This document shows positions 1 through 6,116 of a DNA stretch of 6,437 bases, one piece after another. Source of the DNA: an uncultured Actinomycetes bacterium (GTDB lineage Bacteria; Actinomycetota; Actinomycetes; Nanopelagicales; Nanopelagicaceae); assembly GCA_937864205.1 (NCBI GenBank), contig CALMJB010000085.1, forward strand, positions 1 through 6,437. The letters run 5' to 3'. A model generated the notes under the pieces. That model was not told the DNA's origin and made no database searches. It worked only from the letters and a program-made list of their open reading frames with translations. The translations under genes and the position numbers were made by a program. Numbering within the stretch: the first letter of the stretch is position 1; every line of letters begins with the position of its first letter.

Positions 1-423
1 TTTAACCAGTGTCAAATACATCTCGCAACCAAGACAAATCTTGAAAATCGCATTCAATAATGCCGCAGCCAGCGCGAAACTCGCGAAAATGAAAAACACT
101 TCAATTGAATTGGTGATTAGAGAAATCGAAGCAACTAACGAAAATAAGAATCCGATTAATTGAGCAAACTTGGGTGGTCTAATATCTTCTTTTGGTACTT
201 CACCTTTCAAACGTGGTTGTACAAAACGGCGATAAACCCATGCGTACGGAGTATCGGTTGGGCCAGTGAACGCTCCGATCGCAAAGACTGCGGTTTGCCA
301 AATGAGTAATGGTAAATATTCAGTAGCCAGCACAATTAAAAAAACAACTGAAGTAATTGCCGCCCCAAATCTTGGACCGCGGGCATCAATTTCAATAATA
401 GGTTTTGGTGTATTTAATGTCAT
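1..423 (-). CDS. DUF4395 family integral membrane protein (3' end outside window)
   Basis: The frame opens with ATG at 421-423 and stays open for 141 codons to the window edge, so the C-terminus is missing. The protein has a short polar N-terminus (MTLNTPKPIIEIDARGPRFG), then two hydrophobic segments (about residues 20-53). A basic, proline-rich loop follows (about 64-85, with YRRFVQPRLKG), then two more hydrophobic segments (about 87-128). It ends in ICLGCEMYLTLVK, with Cys130 and Cys133. This layout and the C-x-G-C-x-x-Y end match DUF4395, whose function is unknown. In actinobacteria DUF4395 genes commonly sit beside thioredoxin and rhodanese genes (family knowledge), and here the next gene upstream encodes a membrane-anchored thioredoxin. 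A role in membrane thiol or sulfur transfer, with the CxxC pair as possible thioredoxin partner, is inference. The family call is fairly firm and the function unknown. Confidence 0.8.
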   Translation of the reverse strand, partial: MTLNTPKPIIEIDARGPRFGAAITSVVFLIVLATEYLPLLIWQTAVFAIGAFTGPTDTPYAWVYRRFVQPRLKGEVPKEDIRPPKFAQLIGFLFSLVASISLITNSIEVFFIFASFALAAALLNAIFKICLGCEMYLTLVK

Positions 424-429
424 GCACAA

Positions 430-435
430 ATTTTA
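430..435 (-). promoter_or_regulatory. Possible -10 element for the DUF4395 gene
   Basis: Read on the minus strand, TAAAAT lies 6 nt before the ATG of the DUF4395 gene. The spacing would place transcription start at or next to the start codon, giving a leaderless mRNA, as is frequent in actinobacteria. No convincing -35 hexamer is seen at 16-18 bp. The gene could equally be read through from the thioredoxin gene. Weak call. Confidence 0.3.
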
Positions 436-468
436 GATAACTGTTAAGAATCATGCGAGTTGCAAACT

Positions 469-491
469 AGTTGCATTAACTAAATGCAACT
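469..491. repeat. Perfect 9 bp inverted repeat with flanking GTTGCA repeat
   Basis: AGTTGCATT (469-477) and AATGCAACT (483-491) are exact reverse complements around the 5 nt loop AACTA. A further direct copy, AGTTGCA, starts at 458, exactly 11 bp (one helical turn) before the copy at 469. The core GTTGCA/TGCAAC therefore occurs three times in 459-490. No T-run follows the stem on either strand, so it is a poor intrinsic terminator. It lies between the thioredoxin stop and the DUF4395 start and could be an operator for the DUF4395 gene or an RNA hairpin in a shared transcript. The rest of the 424-526 gap holds only a weak 4 bp hairpin (CTGC/GCAG, 512-525) and nothing else I recognise. Confidence 0.6.
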
Positions 492-526
492 GCAGAATTA
501 TTTTAGATTTACTGCGTTTTTGCAGA

Positions 527-958
527 TTACTGTGTGTTCTGAATCAAACTTTCTATCGCTAATTTAGCCTGATCGCGCTTAATCGGACCGGAAAATCTGC
601 CGATACTTTTACCGGATTTTGAAAGCAGGAATACCGTCGGTGTGGATAACACCTTTAATTTATTTACCGAATCCAAATTTGATTCAGCATCTAATTCTTG
701 AAATTTCATACCCGGGTAATTTTTAACTAATTCATTTAACATCAATTTATTTGCTCGGCACGAGCTGCAAAATGCCGTCGAAAATTGCACCAGAGTTCCC
801 ACTTCGCCTAACTTCTCTTTCGAAATCAATTTGGAGAACTCATTATGGAAATTGTTTAACGATAACTTCTTAAACCCACCGCGATTTCGCTGCAGCGAAA
901 AACCAATAGCAAGGACTGCACAAACGACAATCAAAATTGAAACCGAACGATTCACCAA
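527..958 (-). CDS. Membrane-anchored thioredoxin-like protein
   Basis: This 143-residue protein begins with an uncleaved-looking hydrophobic segment (about residues 6-20) followed by basic residues, which predicts an N-terminal membrane anchor with the rest outside. The thioredoxin fold follows: strand LVQFSTAF leading into the active site C64-S-S-C67 with Arg68, then the cis-proline motif STPTVF (Pro107) and a final GPIKRDQ...LIQ helix. CSSC replaces the classical CGPC, which usually means a different redox potential or partner. The likely role is thiol-disulfide exchange at the membrane, possibly with the adjacent DUF4395 protein (inference). In M. tuberculosis the equivalent position beside glnR-mshD holds thiX (from memory). 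The start is TTG at 956-958 or the next codon, GTG at 953-955. GGAAGA lies 5 nt from the first and 8 nt from the second, so either may be used. The start is only 18 bp from the divergent glnR start. Confidence 0.88.
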   Translation of the reverse strand: MVNRSVSILIVVCAVLAIGFSLQRNRGGFKKLSLNNFHNEFSKLISKEKLGEVGTLVQFSTAFCSSCRANKLMLNELVKNYPGMKFQELDAESNLDSVNKLKVLSTPTVFLLSKSGKSIGRFSGPIKRDQAKLAIESLIQNTQ

Positions 959-966
959 GGTATTCT
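937..966 (+). promoter_or_regulatory. Sigma70-like promoter for glnR-mshD
   Basis: TTGAAA (937-942), an 18 bp spacer and TATTCT (961-966) form a good match to a housekeeping promoter. The -10 ends 10 nt before the glnR ATG, so the predicted mRNA has a leader of a few nucleotides or none. This agrees with the lack of a Shine-Dalgarno sequence at a usable distance from that ATG. The promoter lies inside and just upstream of the 5' end of the opposite-strand thioredoxin gene. Confidence 0.55.
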
Positions 967-969
967 TCC
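964..969 (-). promoter_or_regulatory. Ribosome binding site of the thioredoxin gene
   Basis: On the minus strand GGAAGA precedes the two candidate starts TTG (5 nt) and GTG (8 nt). It shares bases 964-966 with the proposed plus-strand -10 element of glnR. It supports a start at 955 or 958 but does not decide between them. Confidence 0.5.
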
Positions 970-976
970 ACGTCTT

Positions 977-1678
977 ATGTCACATATCCTGTTGTTAACA
1001 AACACTATGGGGGCTAGTGCTGAAGTTTTGCCAGCGCTGGGTTTGTTGCAACACCAAGTAAAGATTTTGCCTGCCGAATCTTCAGTTTTGATTGATGTGC
1101 CAGATTTTGATTGCGTATTAATAGATTCTCGAAAAGATTTTCCAAATGTAAAAAGTTTTACAAAAATACTGATTACCACCGGAATAAATTCGCCAATTAT
1201 TGGAATCACCACCGAAGGTGGATTAGCTGCAATTAATTCCGATTGGGGATTTGATGATGTAATCCTTGATACCGCAGGTCCGGCAGAAGTAGATGCCCGC
1301 ATTCGAATTGCAATCAGTAAAAAACATGTTGTCACTGGTGCAAACCAAATAGCGACCGAGATCAAAAGTGGTGATGTAGTAATTGATGAGAGCTCTTACA
1401 CTGCAAAATTACGAGGACGCACACTGGATTTAACCTTCAAAGAGTTTGAATTACTTAAATACTTAGCGCAACATCCAGGTCGGGTCTTCACCCGCGCACA
1501 GTTGCTTCAGGAAATTTGGGATTATGACTATTTTGGTGGCACCCGCACCGTCGATGTACACATACGAAGATTGAGATCAAAACTTGGTCCGGAATTTGAA
1601 GCCATCATCGATACGGTTCGAAATGTTGGATATCGCTTCAGTACCAAAACATCTGAATCTATTGAAAACCTACAGTAA
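977..1678 (+). CDS. glnR: GlnR-type nitrogen regulator (OmpR family orphan response regulator)
   Basis: This 233-residue regulator resembles actinobacterial GlnR throughout. GlnR controls glutamine synthetase, ammonium transport and other nitrogen genes, and works without a dedicated histidine kinase. The receiver domain (about 1-115) is atypical. The position of the usual acidic pair reads LLLTNT, and the usual lysine strand reads VILDTAGPAE with no Lys. Asp50 in CVLIDSRKD is kept, as in characterised GlnR proteins, where it supports dimer contacts rather than phosphorylation (published for the family). The C-terminal winged helix (about 128-222) is canonical: LDLTFKEFELLKYL, HPGRVFTRAQLL, then the recognition helix region TRTVDVHIRRLRSKLG and the wing VRNVGYRF. 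The tail after the wing is only about 11 residues, shorter than I recall for Streptomyces. ATG 977 is the only good start and no SD precedes it, consistent with leaderless translation. mshD begins 2 nt after the stop. Confidence 0.93.
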   Translation: MSHILLLTNTMGASAEVLPALGLLQHQVKILPAESSVLIDVPDFDCVLIDSRKDFPNVKSFTKILITTGINSPIIGITTEGGLAAINSDWGFDDVILDTAGPAEVDARIRIAISKKHVVTGANQIATEIKSGDVVIDESSYTAKLRGRTLDLTFKEFELLKYLAQHPGRVFTRAQLLQEIWDYDYFGGTRTVDVHIRRLRSKLGPEFEAIIDTVRNVGYRFSTKTSESIENLQ

Positions 1679-1680
1679 TT

Positions 1681-2574
1681 TTGCAATTACTTTCCCGTTT
1701 AAATCCAGATCAAAAAGATAAAGTTTTAACTCTTGTTGAATTAGCAACTGTTTTCGATGGCATCAACCCATTCGCAGAACATGTGCTTTTACATCTAGAA
1801 CATGGTGGAGATCTAGCCGATCAACATTTGGTTGTCGAAAAAAATAATCAATTAGTTGCATATGCCCACATAGATGCAACCGACCAAGTGCTTGGTCCGA
1901 GCGTTGAAATGGTTGTTGACCCAAGCCAGCGAAATCGCGGAATTGGCAAACAAGTTTTAGAAATAGTGATTAAAGAGTTTGGTACAAATATCAGATTATG
2001 GTCGCACGGTGAATTGGATTCTGCTAAAAAATTAGCGGAAAGTTTTGGATTCGAAAAGGTTCGCACCGTAATTCAAATGCGCCGAAATCTAGATAATCTG
2101 CCCGAACTTCCAAAGAATGAATTTAAGGTTCGAACTTTCTTGCCAGGGCTGGATGATTTGGCCTGGCTTGAATTAAATAGAAAAGTTTTTAAAGCTCATC
2201 CAGAGCAAGGTAGGTGGAAAGAGAAAGACTTATCGATTCGCATAAGCGAAGATTGGTTTGATGCTGCTGGTTTTTTTCTTGTGGAAGAAGACCAGCAAAT
2301 AATTGCCTTTTGCTGGACCAAAATTCACAGCCATAGTCACATCGATAATAAGCATCATCAAATTGGTGAGCTTTACATTACGGGCGTTGATTCTGAATAT
2401 GAAGGTAAGGGATTGGGAAAATTTCTAACAATCTTAGGAATGCAACATTTAGCCAGAAAAGGTTTGCATCAAGTTTTACTTTACACAGATTTAGAAAATG
2501 ATCGCGCAATCAGACTTTATGAAAAATTGGGTTTTACTGAAATTAGTCGCGATGTTATGTATAAAAAGGCTTAA
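1681..2574 (+). CDS. mshD: Mycothiol synthase (acetyl-CoA:Cys-GlcN-Ins acetyltransferase)
   Basis: MshD catalyses the last step of mycothiol synthesis, acetylating the cysteine amine of Cys-GlcN-Ins with acetyl-CoA in the cytoplasm. The 297 residues form two tandem GNAT domains, the hallmark of the family. The N-terminal domain has the acetyl-CoA loop VVDPSQRNRGIGKQVL (78-93). The C-terminal domain has GELYITGVDSEYEGKGLGKFL (229-249) followed by LYTDLENDRAIRLYEKLGF, close to actinobacterial MshD. Glu230 in GELYITGVD probably matches a substrate-contacting Glu of the M. tuberculosis enzyme (from memory). Length is slightly below the roughly 315 residues of that enzyme. The start must be TTG at 1681: an in-frame stop lies at 1663-1665 and no ATG or GTG is found nearby downstream. 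No clear SD is present, and the 2 nt gap after the glnR stop suggests translational coupling. Co-transcription with glnR is very likely. Confidence 0.92.
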   Translation: MQLLSRLNPDQKDKVLTLVELATVFDGINPFAEHVLLHLEHGGDLADQHLVVEKNNQLVAYAHIDATDQVLGPSVEMVVDPSQRNRGIGKQVLEIVIKEFGTNIRLWSHGELDSAKKLAESFGFEKVRTVIQMRRNLDNLPELPKNEFKVRTFLPGLDDLAWLELNRKVFKAHPEQGRWKEKDLSIRISEDWFDAAGFFLVEEDQQIIAFCWTKIHSHSHIDNKHHQIGELYITGVDSEYEGKGLGKFLTILGMQHLARKGLHQVLLYTDLENDRAIRLYEKLGFTEISRDVMYKKA

Positions 2575-2575
2575 A

Positions 2576-3931
2576 TTAACTAACAAGTTCAGCACACATT
2601 GCATCAAAGGCTGATGTGTGGGCTGCGATATCTGCCTCACTGGTCTGCGGCGAAATTAGCGCCATATTGTGAAATGGCGTGAGTAGAAATCCATCATTTA
2701 GTAAACGCAGATGTATGTATTGCTCTAATTCGAAATCTGCTGCCATCATCGCTTCTCGACCATTTTTAGGAGCGGTCGGTCTAAATAAATATTCACCTCG
2801 CGCCCCTAGCCTTGAGCAGTACCAAGGAAGTTGGTATTTCTTAATAGCAGCATCGACGCCATCGCACCAAAGATTTCCCAGCGGAATCATCTTTGCAAAA
2901 GCAGAATCAGTTAGTACTTCACTTAATGTGGCTCGCATCGCTGCCAGTGACAAGGCATTTCCCGCTAACGTGCCACCAATTCCACCGGTATCAATAACTT
3001 CACGTTCTACTTTTTTAGAGATTTGATCAGCCACTTTTTCACTCATGCCAAATGTTCCAACTGGTAAGCCGCCACCAATTGCTTTTCCGATAGTTAAAAA
3101 ATCTGGTTTGAGATTTAATTGCTTTGTCATTCCACCAGGGCCAACTGAAATGGTATGGGTCTCATCAATTATCCAAAGTGCGCCATACTTTTTAGCCAAT
3201 TCGCCAACAGCCTTCAAATATCCATCTTCAGGTAAAACTATTCCGACATTTGTCATCGCCGGTTCCATCAAAATACAAGCCACTTGACCAGTTGCAAGTG
3301 CTTTTTCCATCGCAGGTAAATCATTGAAGTCAACCACGATTGTGGTTTGCTCTAACGAAACTGGCGCGCCGATATTTCCTTCGCGCGAAATTGTTTTTCC
3401 ACTTTGATCAAGAGTTGCAAAAGTTTCATCCACGCTTCCGTGATAACACCGATCAATCACAATTACTTTTTGTTTTCCGGTTATCAATCTGGAATAACGA
3501 ATCACATGGCGATTGGCATCGGTGGCAGAAACGGTGAACTGCCAATATGGCAAACCAAATCGCTTCGCTAATTCACTAGAAACTGCGATCGCATCTTCAG
3601 TTGGCAGCATCGCGGTCATTCCCTTTTTTAACTGATTTGCAATCGCGGCAACAGTTGGTTTTGGCGAGTGCCCAGTCATAGAACCGGTGTCACCTAAACA
3701 AAGATCAATGTAATTATTGCCATCGACATCAACAAAATGTGCGCCTTGTGCAGAATCAATAAAAATCGGATAAGCGCCCGGCCACTTAGACATCCAGGAC
3801 ATCGGAACTCCACCAGGCATATTCTGTTTTGCCCGTTCAAATAGTTGTCCTGATTTTGAATGGGTTTTTAAAAATCGCTCTGATTCAATTTGAAAAAGTT
3901 TTGCAAGATGATTTCGATCAATCTGCTTCAT
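2576..3931 (-). CDS. Class III PLP-dependent aminotransferase (glutamate-1-semialdehyde aminomutase-like)
   Basis: The 451-residue protein has the full fold-type I class III layout. It contains MPGGVPM near residue 38, substrate and cofactor loop GDTGSMTGHSP (80-90), PLP phosphate loop SATDANRHVIR (135-145), RCYHG (161-165) and MEPAMTNVG (222-230). Also present are the cofactor Asp in IIDETHT (Asp256), the Schiff-base lysine in LTIGKAIGGGLPVG (Lys283) and TLAGNALSLAAM (321-332). It resembles glutamate-1-semialdehyde aminomutase, but SATDAN replaces the usual SGTEA and DETHT the usual DEV-type stretch. This places it in a side branch usually annotated only as an aspartate aminotransferase family protein, so a haem-pathway (hemL) role is unlikely. 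The substrate cannot be told from sequence. It is probably cytoplasmic and homodimeric. ATG at 3929-3931 lies 3 nt after the kinase stop, in the same frame. It is last in the five-gene minus-strand run. Confidence 0.88.
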   Translation of the reverse strand: MKQIDRNHLAKLFQIESERFLKTHSKSGQLFERAKQNMPGGVPMSWMSKWPGAYPIFIDSAQGAHFVDVDGNNYIDLCLGDTGSMTGHSPKPTVAAIANQLKKGMTAMLPTEDAIAVSSELAKRFGLPYWQFTVSATDANRHVIRYSRLITGKQKVIVIDRCYHGSVDETFATLDQSGKTISREGNIGAPVSLEQTTIVVDFNDLPAMEKALATGQVACILMEPAMTNVGIVLPEDGYLKAVGELAKKYGALWIIDETHTISVGPGGMTKQLNLKPDFLTIGKAIGGGLPVGTFGMSEKVADQISKKVEREVIDTGGIGGTLAGNALSLAAMRATLSEVLTDSAFAKMIPLGNLWCDGVDAAIKKYQLPWYCSRLGARGEYLFRPTAPKNGREAMMAADFELEQYIHLRLLNDGFLLTPFHNMALISPQTSEADIAAHTSAFDAMCAELVS

Positions 3932-3934
3932 AAC

Positions 3935-4840
3935 TTAAATTATCTCTTGTTTGGTAGGAGGTTTTGCGCCGCTGCGAGAAACCGTAATTGCGGCAGCTTT
4001 GGCCGCTCGAGAAATAACATTTTTTAGCCGTTCCCCTTTTAGATTTTCAATTCCGGATTCAAGAATGGCTTCGACAACGATTGCTCCGACGGTATCGCCC
4101 GCCCCTACGGTATCTGCAACATCTACATTAACCGCAGGTACTTCTACCATTTCATCTTTGGTAAAAGCAACTATTCCATTTTCACCTTTAGTCACAAAAA
4201 TTAACTTGGTTTTTGCGCTCAAAAATTTGCGAACTACATCTGCTAATTGCAAATCTGGATATAACCATTGGCAATCTTCGATAGACATTTTGATTACATC
4301 AGATATTGATGCCCATCGCTGTACTGATTCTTGATATTTTTTTCGATCGGCAATTACCGCTGGGCGAACATTTGGATCAAAGACAATTTTTCCCTTTTTT
4401 CCAATTTCAACTGCCCACTTAAAAAGTGTTGAAGCGGCTGGTTCGACTACGGTTGCCAAAGTTCCGATATGTAGCAATTCGGGCGTATTTATTTTTGGAT
4501 CAGGCAACCAATCGGTTGAGAAATCAAATGTCGCGGTATCTTTTAAAAGAAACTCATAGGACGCAACACCATCGTTAGATAATGAAACTACTGCAAGTGC
4601 GGTGGGCTTATCAATTAATTTTGAATACTTGATGTTCACGCCATCGGACAACAACTCTTTTCTGGCCATTTGACCATAAGTGTCAGTTGAAATTCCGTCG
4701 ATGAAACAGGCATCAAACCCAAGTTTTGCTAATGCTTTTGCGGTATTTGCCGGGCCTCCGCCAACAATTGGAATTCGTTCACCATTCTTTGGAATGAGAT
4801 CGATTAAGACCTCGCCACAAACCCAAACTTCGGAGTTCAA
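3935..4840 (-). CDS. PfkB/ribokinase-family carbohydrate kinase (fructokinase-like)
   Basis: The 301-residue protein has the complete PfkB layout: an N-terminal strand VWVCGEVLIDLIP, substrate motif GGGPANTAKALAKLG (27-41), and lid-region SYEFLLKDTATFDF (94-107), which recalls the GTAD segment of fructokinases. FDPNVRP (154-160) and VTKGENGI (216-223) follow. The ATP and anion-hole motif is DTVGAGD (243-249), with Asp249 the expected catalytic base. It phosphorylates a sugar or sugar-like alcohol with ATP. Fructokinase is the nearest guess, but substrate assignment in this family is unreliable. The start codon is TTG at 4838-4840, overlapping the TGA of the preceding UPF0303 gene as TTGA. AGAGG lies 9 nt upstream. 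The aminotransferase gene follows after 3 nt. The overlap suggests translational coupling and matched expression with the UPF0303 protein. Confidence 0.87.
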   Translation of the reverse strand: MNSEVWVCGEVLIDLIPKNGERIPIVGGGPANTAKALAKLGFDACFIDGISTDTYGQMARKELLSDGVNIKYSKLIDKPTALAVVSLSNDGVASYEFLLKDTATFDFSTDWLPDPKINTPELLHIGTLATVVEPAASTLFKWAVEIGKKGKIVFDPNVRPAVIADRKKYQESVQRWASISDVIKMSIEDCQWLYPDLQLADVVRKFLSAKTKLIFVTKGENGIVAFTKDEMVEVPAVNVDVADTVGAGDTVGAIVVEAILESGIENLKGERLKNVISRAAKAAAITVSRSGAKPPTKQEII

Positions 4841-5322
4841 ATACTTTCGCCTCTGCGAGCCAAGAACTCGGTAATAATTTCAACGCCAAGTAAGTGATCT
4901 TCTACTTGCGGTAATCCACTGATGATTAAAGTGCCAACAAACCCATCTTTCTTAGTTATTAGCGGCAATCCGCCACCATGTATCGCATGAGTTTCATCTT
5001 CAACTTTGTTTTCTTTATGCCAATCAATTCCGTTTTCTTCAGCGAGCACGCGCTCATAGATTGTGGAGTGGTGTTTCATCGCAACTACTCGAGCTTTGCG
5101 ATTGATCCACCAATCATTTTCTGGTTTTGATCCAGTTAGTGCTGCCTTAAAAACCGTCCATTCACCGATTCGCACTTCCAGCGCGATGGGCAATTTTCGC
5201 TCGCGCCCTAATTGAACGCCGATTTCACCTATTTCAATCGCTAATGAATTATTTAAATCTTCCAAAACTAATGTTTGTTCTTCTTTTAAAAGTTGCGCAC
5301 TTGAAAAATTGCCGGTGGTCAT
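4837..5322 (-). CDS. UPF0303 / HbpS-like (haem-degrading domain family) protein
   Basis: This 161-residue soluble protein matches the UPF0303 pattern. A long N-terminal helix (DLNNSLAIEIGEIGVQLG) is followed by LPIALEVRIGEWTVFKAAL (44-62), the signature PENDWWINRKARVV (67-80), HGGGLPL (115-121) and the C-terminal GFVGTLIISGLPQVEDHLLGVE (127-148). UPF0303 belongs to the wider HbpS/GlcG/PduO-C fold group. Some members of that group bind haem or cobalamin, but the function of most is unknown, so haem degradation should not be assumed. No signal peptide is seen, which suggests a cytosolic place. The start ATG (5320-5322) lies 14 nt after the apbE stop, with no recognisable SD between. The stop overlaps the kinase start. 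Neighbouring flavinylation genes hint at a redox cofactor setting, which is inference only. Confidence 0.82.
   Translation of the reverse strand: MTTGNFSSAQLLKEEQTLVLEDLNNSLAIEIGEIGVQLGRERKLPIALEVRIGEWTVFKAALTGSKPENDWWINRKARVVAMKHHSTIYERVLAEENGIDWHKENKVEDETHAIHGGGLPLITKKDGFVGTLIISGLPQVEDHLLGVEIITEFLARRGESI
4850..4854 (-). promoter_or_regulatory. Ribosome binding site of the sugar kinase gene
   Basis: AGAGG on the minus strand lies 9 nt before TTG 4838-4840, inside the last codons of the UPF0303 gene. It is among the clearer SD-like sites in the operon and supports the TTG start, which overlaps the upstream stop codon as TTGA. Confidence 0.45.
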
Positions 5323-5336
5323 GTGAGAACTTTAAA

Positions 5337-6113
5337 CTAAATATTTAAATCTGATTCCTTCGTGCTATAGGCAAACTTGCCCTCGCGATCAATTACCCAA
5401 GCAAAATACTCCAAAAATTGCGGTTGTTTGAACCATGCAATACCTGGTTCACCAACAACTATTAAAGCGGTCGCTAATGCTTCACAAACCGCGCCAACTG
5501 GCCCAACCACCGTTGCGCTTAATGAACCAATCGCGATCAAGTTCGTATAGGGATCAATAATGTGAGCTCGTTCGTATGTTCCACTGGTAGCTATTGCACA
5601 GTCTTGTAATTCAAACTCTTTCAATATTTGATTTTTGTTCTGTAAATCGCGTGGATCTCGAATTCCAATGCGCCAAGGTTTAACTTCGCCTTCCGTATAT
5701 CTTGCGCCACGCACAGAGATATCGCCGGCCGCATTAATTAAACAATTATCAATCTGATGTGATTTTAAAATCTGACAACATTTATCGGCAGCCCAACCTT
5801 TTACGATTCCAGAGAAATCAACGCCACCTTTTACTGACCAAGGGTCAAACGCACCATTTGTTTGCGATTTTAACTTTTCACTAGTGAACCAAATTTCTTG
5901 AAGCCCAGCATCGCATTCGGGTAATTTAATTTCGCCCTTACGTAATTTAGAGATTTGAGAGTCTGCACGAAAGGTAGAGAAAATCTCATCAACTTTTTGT
6001 AAGAATTTTTCGCACTCTTCAAAACTTTTATCTAATTTAACGTGAGAATCACTAAAAGCTTCAAGCACAATAACCGTGCCCCAGGTTTCAATTTCCCCAA
6101 ACTTTCGAATCAA
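5337..6113 (-). CDS. apbE: ApbE-family FAD:protein FMN transferase
   Basis: ApbE transfers FMN from FAD onto a Ser or Thr of target flavoproteins, with a divalent metal. The 258 residues carry the family motifs in order: WGTVIVLEAF (11-20), FSTFRADSQISKL (45-57), GAFDPWSV (87-94), DFSGIVKGWAAD (99-110), NAAGDISV (127-134), TSGTYERAHIIDP (176-188) and ATVVGPVGAVCEALATA (200-216). In the last motif Glu211 stands where most members have Asp. By spacing to Thr215 this is the expected metal ligand. No lipoprotein or signal sequence is present, so the enzyme appears cytoplasmic, unlike many proteobacterial ApbE proteins. Start TTG at 6111-6113 is the second codon after the TAA of the preceding FMN-binding gene, in the same frame. 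No other start allows the conserved WGT strand. The neighbouring FMN-binding protein is the obvious substrate. Confidence 0.9.
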   Translation of the reverse strand: MIRKFGEIETWGTVIVLEAFSDSHVKLDKSFEECEKFLQKVDEIFSTFRADSQISKLRKGEIKLPECDAGLQEIWFTSEKLKSQTNGAFDPWSVKGGVDFSGIVKGWAADKCCQILKSHQIDNCLINAAGDISVRGARYTEGEVKPWRIGIRDPRDLQNKNQILKEFELQDCAIATSGTYERAHIIDPYTNLIAIGSLSATVVGPVGAVCEALATALIVVGEPGIAWFKQPQFLEYFAWVIDREGKFAYSTKESDLNI

Positions 6114-6116
6114 ATT

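Noticed and set aside
512..525. CTGC-GTTTTT-GCAG hairpin as terminator of the thioredoxin gene
   Set aside because: The stem is only 4 bp and no T-run follows on the minus strand.
979..999. Possible GlnR box (GTCAC ... GTTAAC) at the glnR start, suggesting autoregulation
   Set aside because: The halves do not have the 11 bp period of known GlnR boxes, and the middle half-site does not match. The palindrome TTGTTAACAA (992-1001) lies within the glnR coding sequence.
952..1365. Minus-strand open frame of 137 codons opposite glnR
   Set aside because: It lies wholly opposite a well-supported gene, has low-complexity composition and shows no recognisable domain.
2576..3931. Naming the aminotransferase hemL
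   Set aside because: Key motifs differ from glutamate-1-semialdehyde aminomutase and no haem synthesis genes are adjacent.
3951..4334. Plus-strand open frame of 127 codons opposite the sugar kinase
   Set aside because: It is a Ser/Thr/Ala-rich shadow of the conserved kinase C-terminus with no domain or SD.
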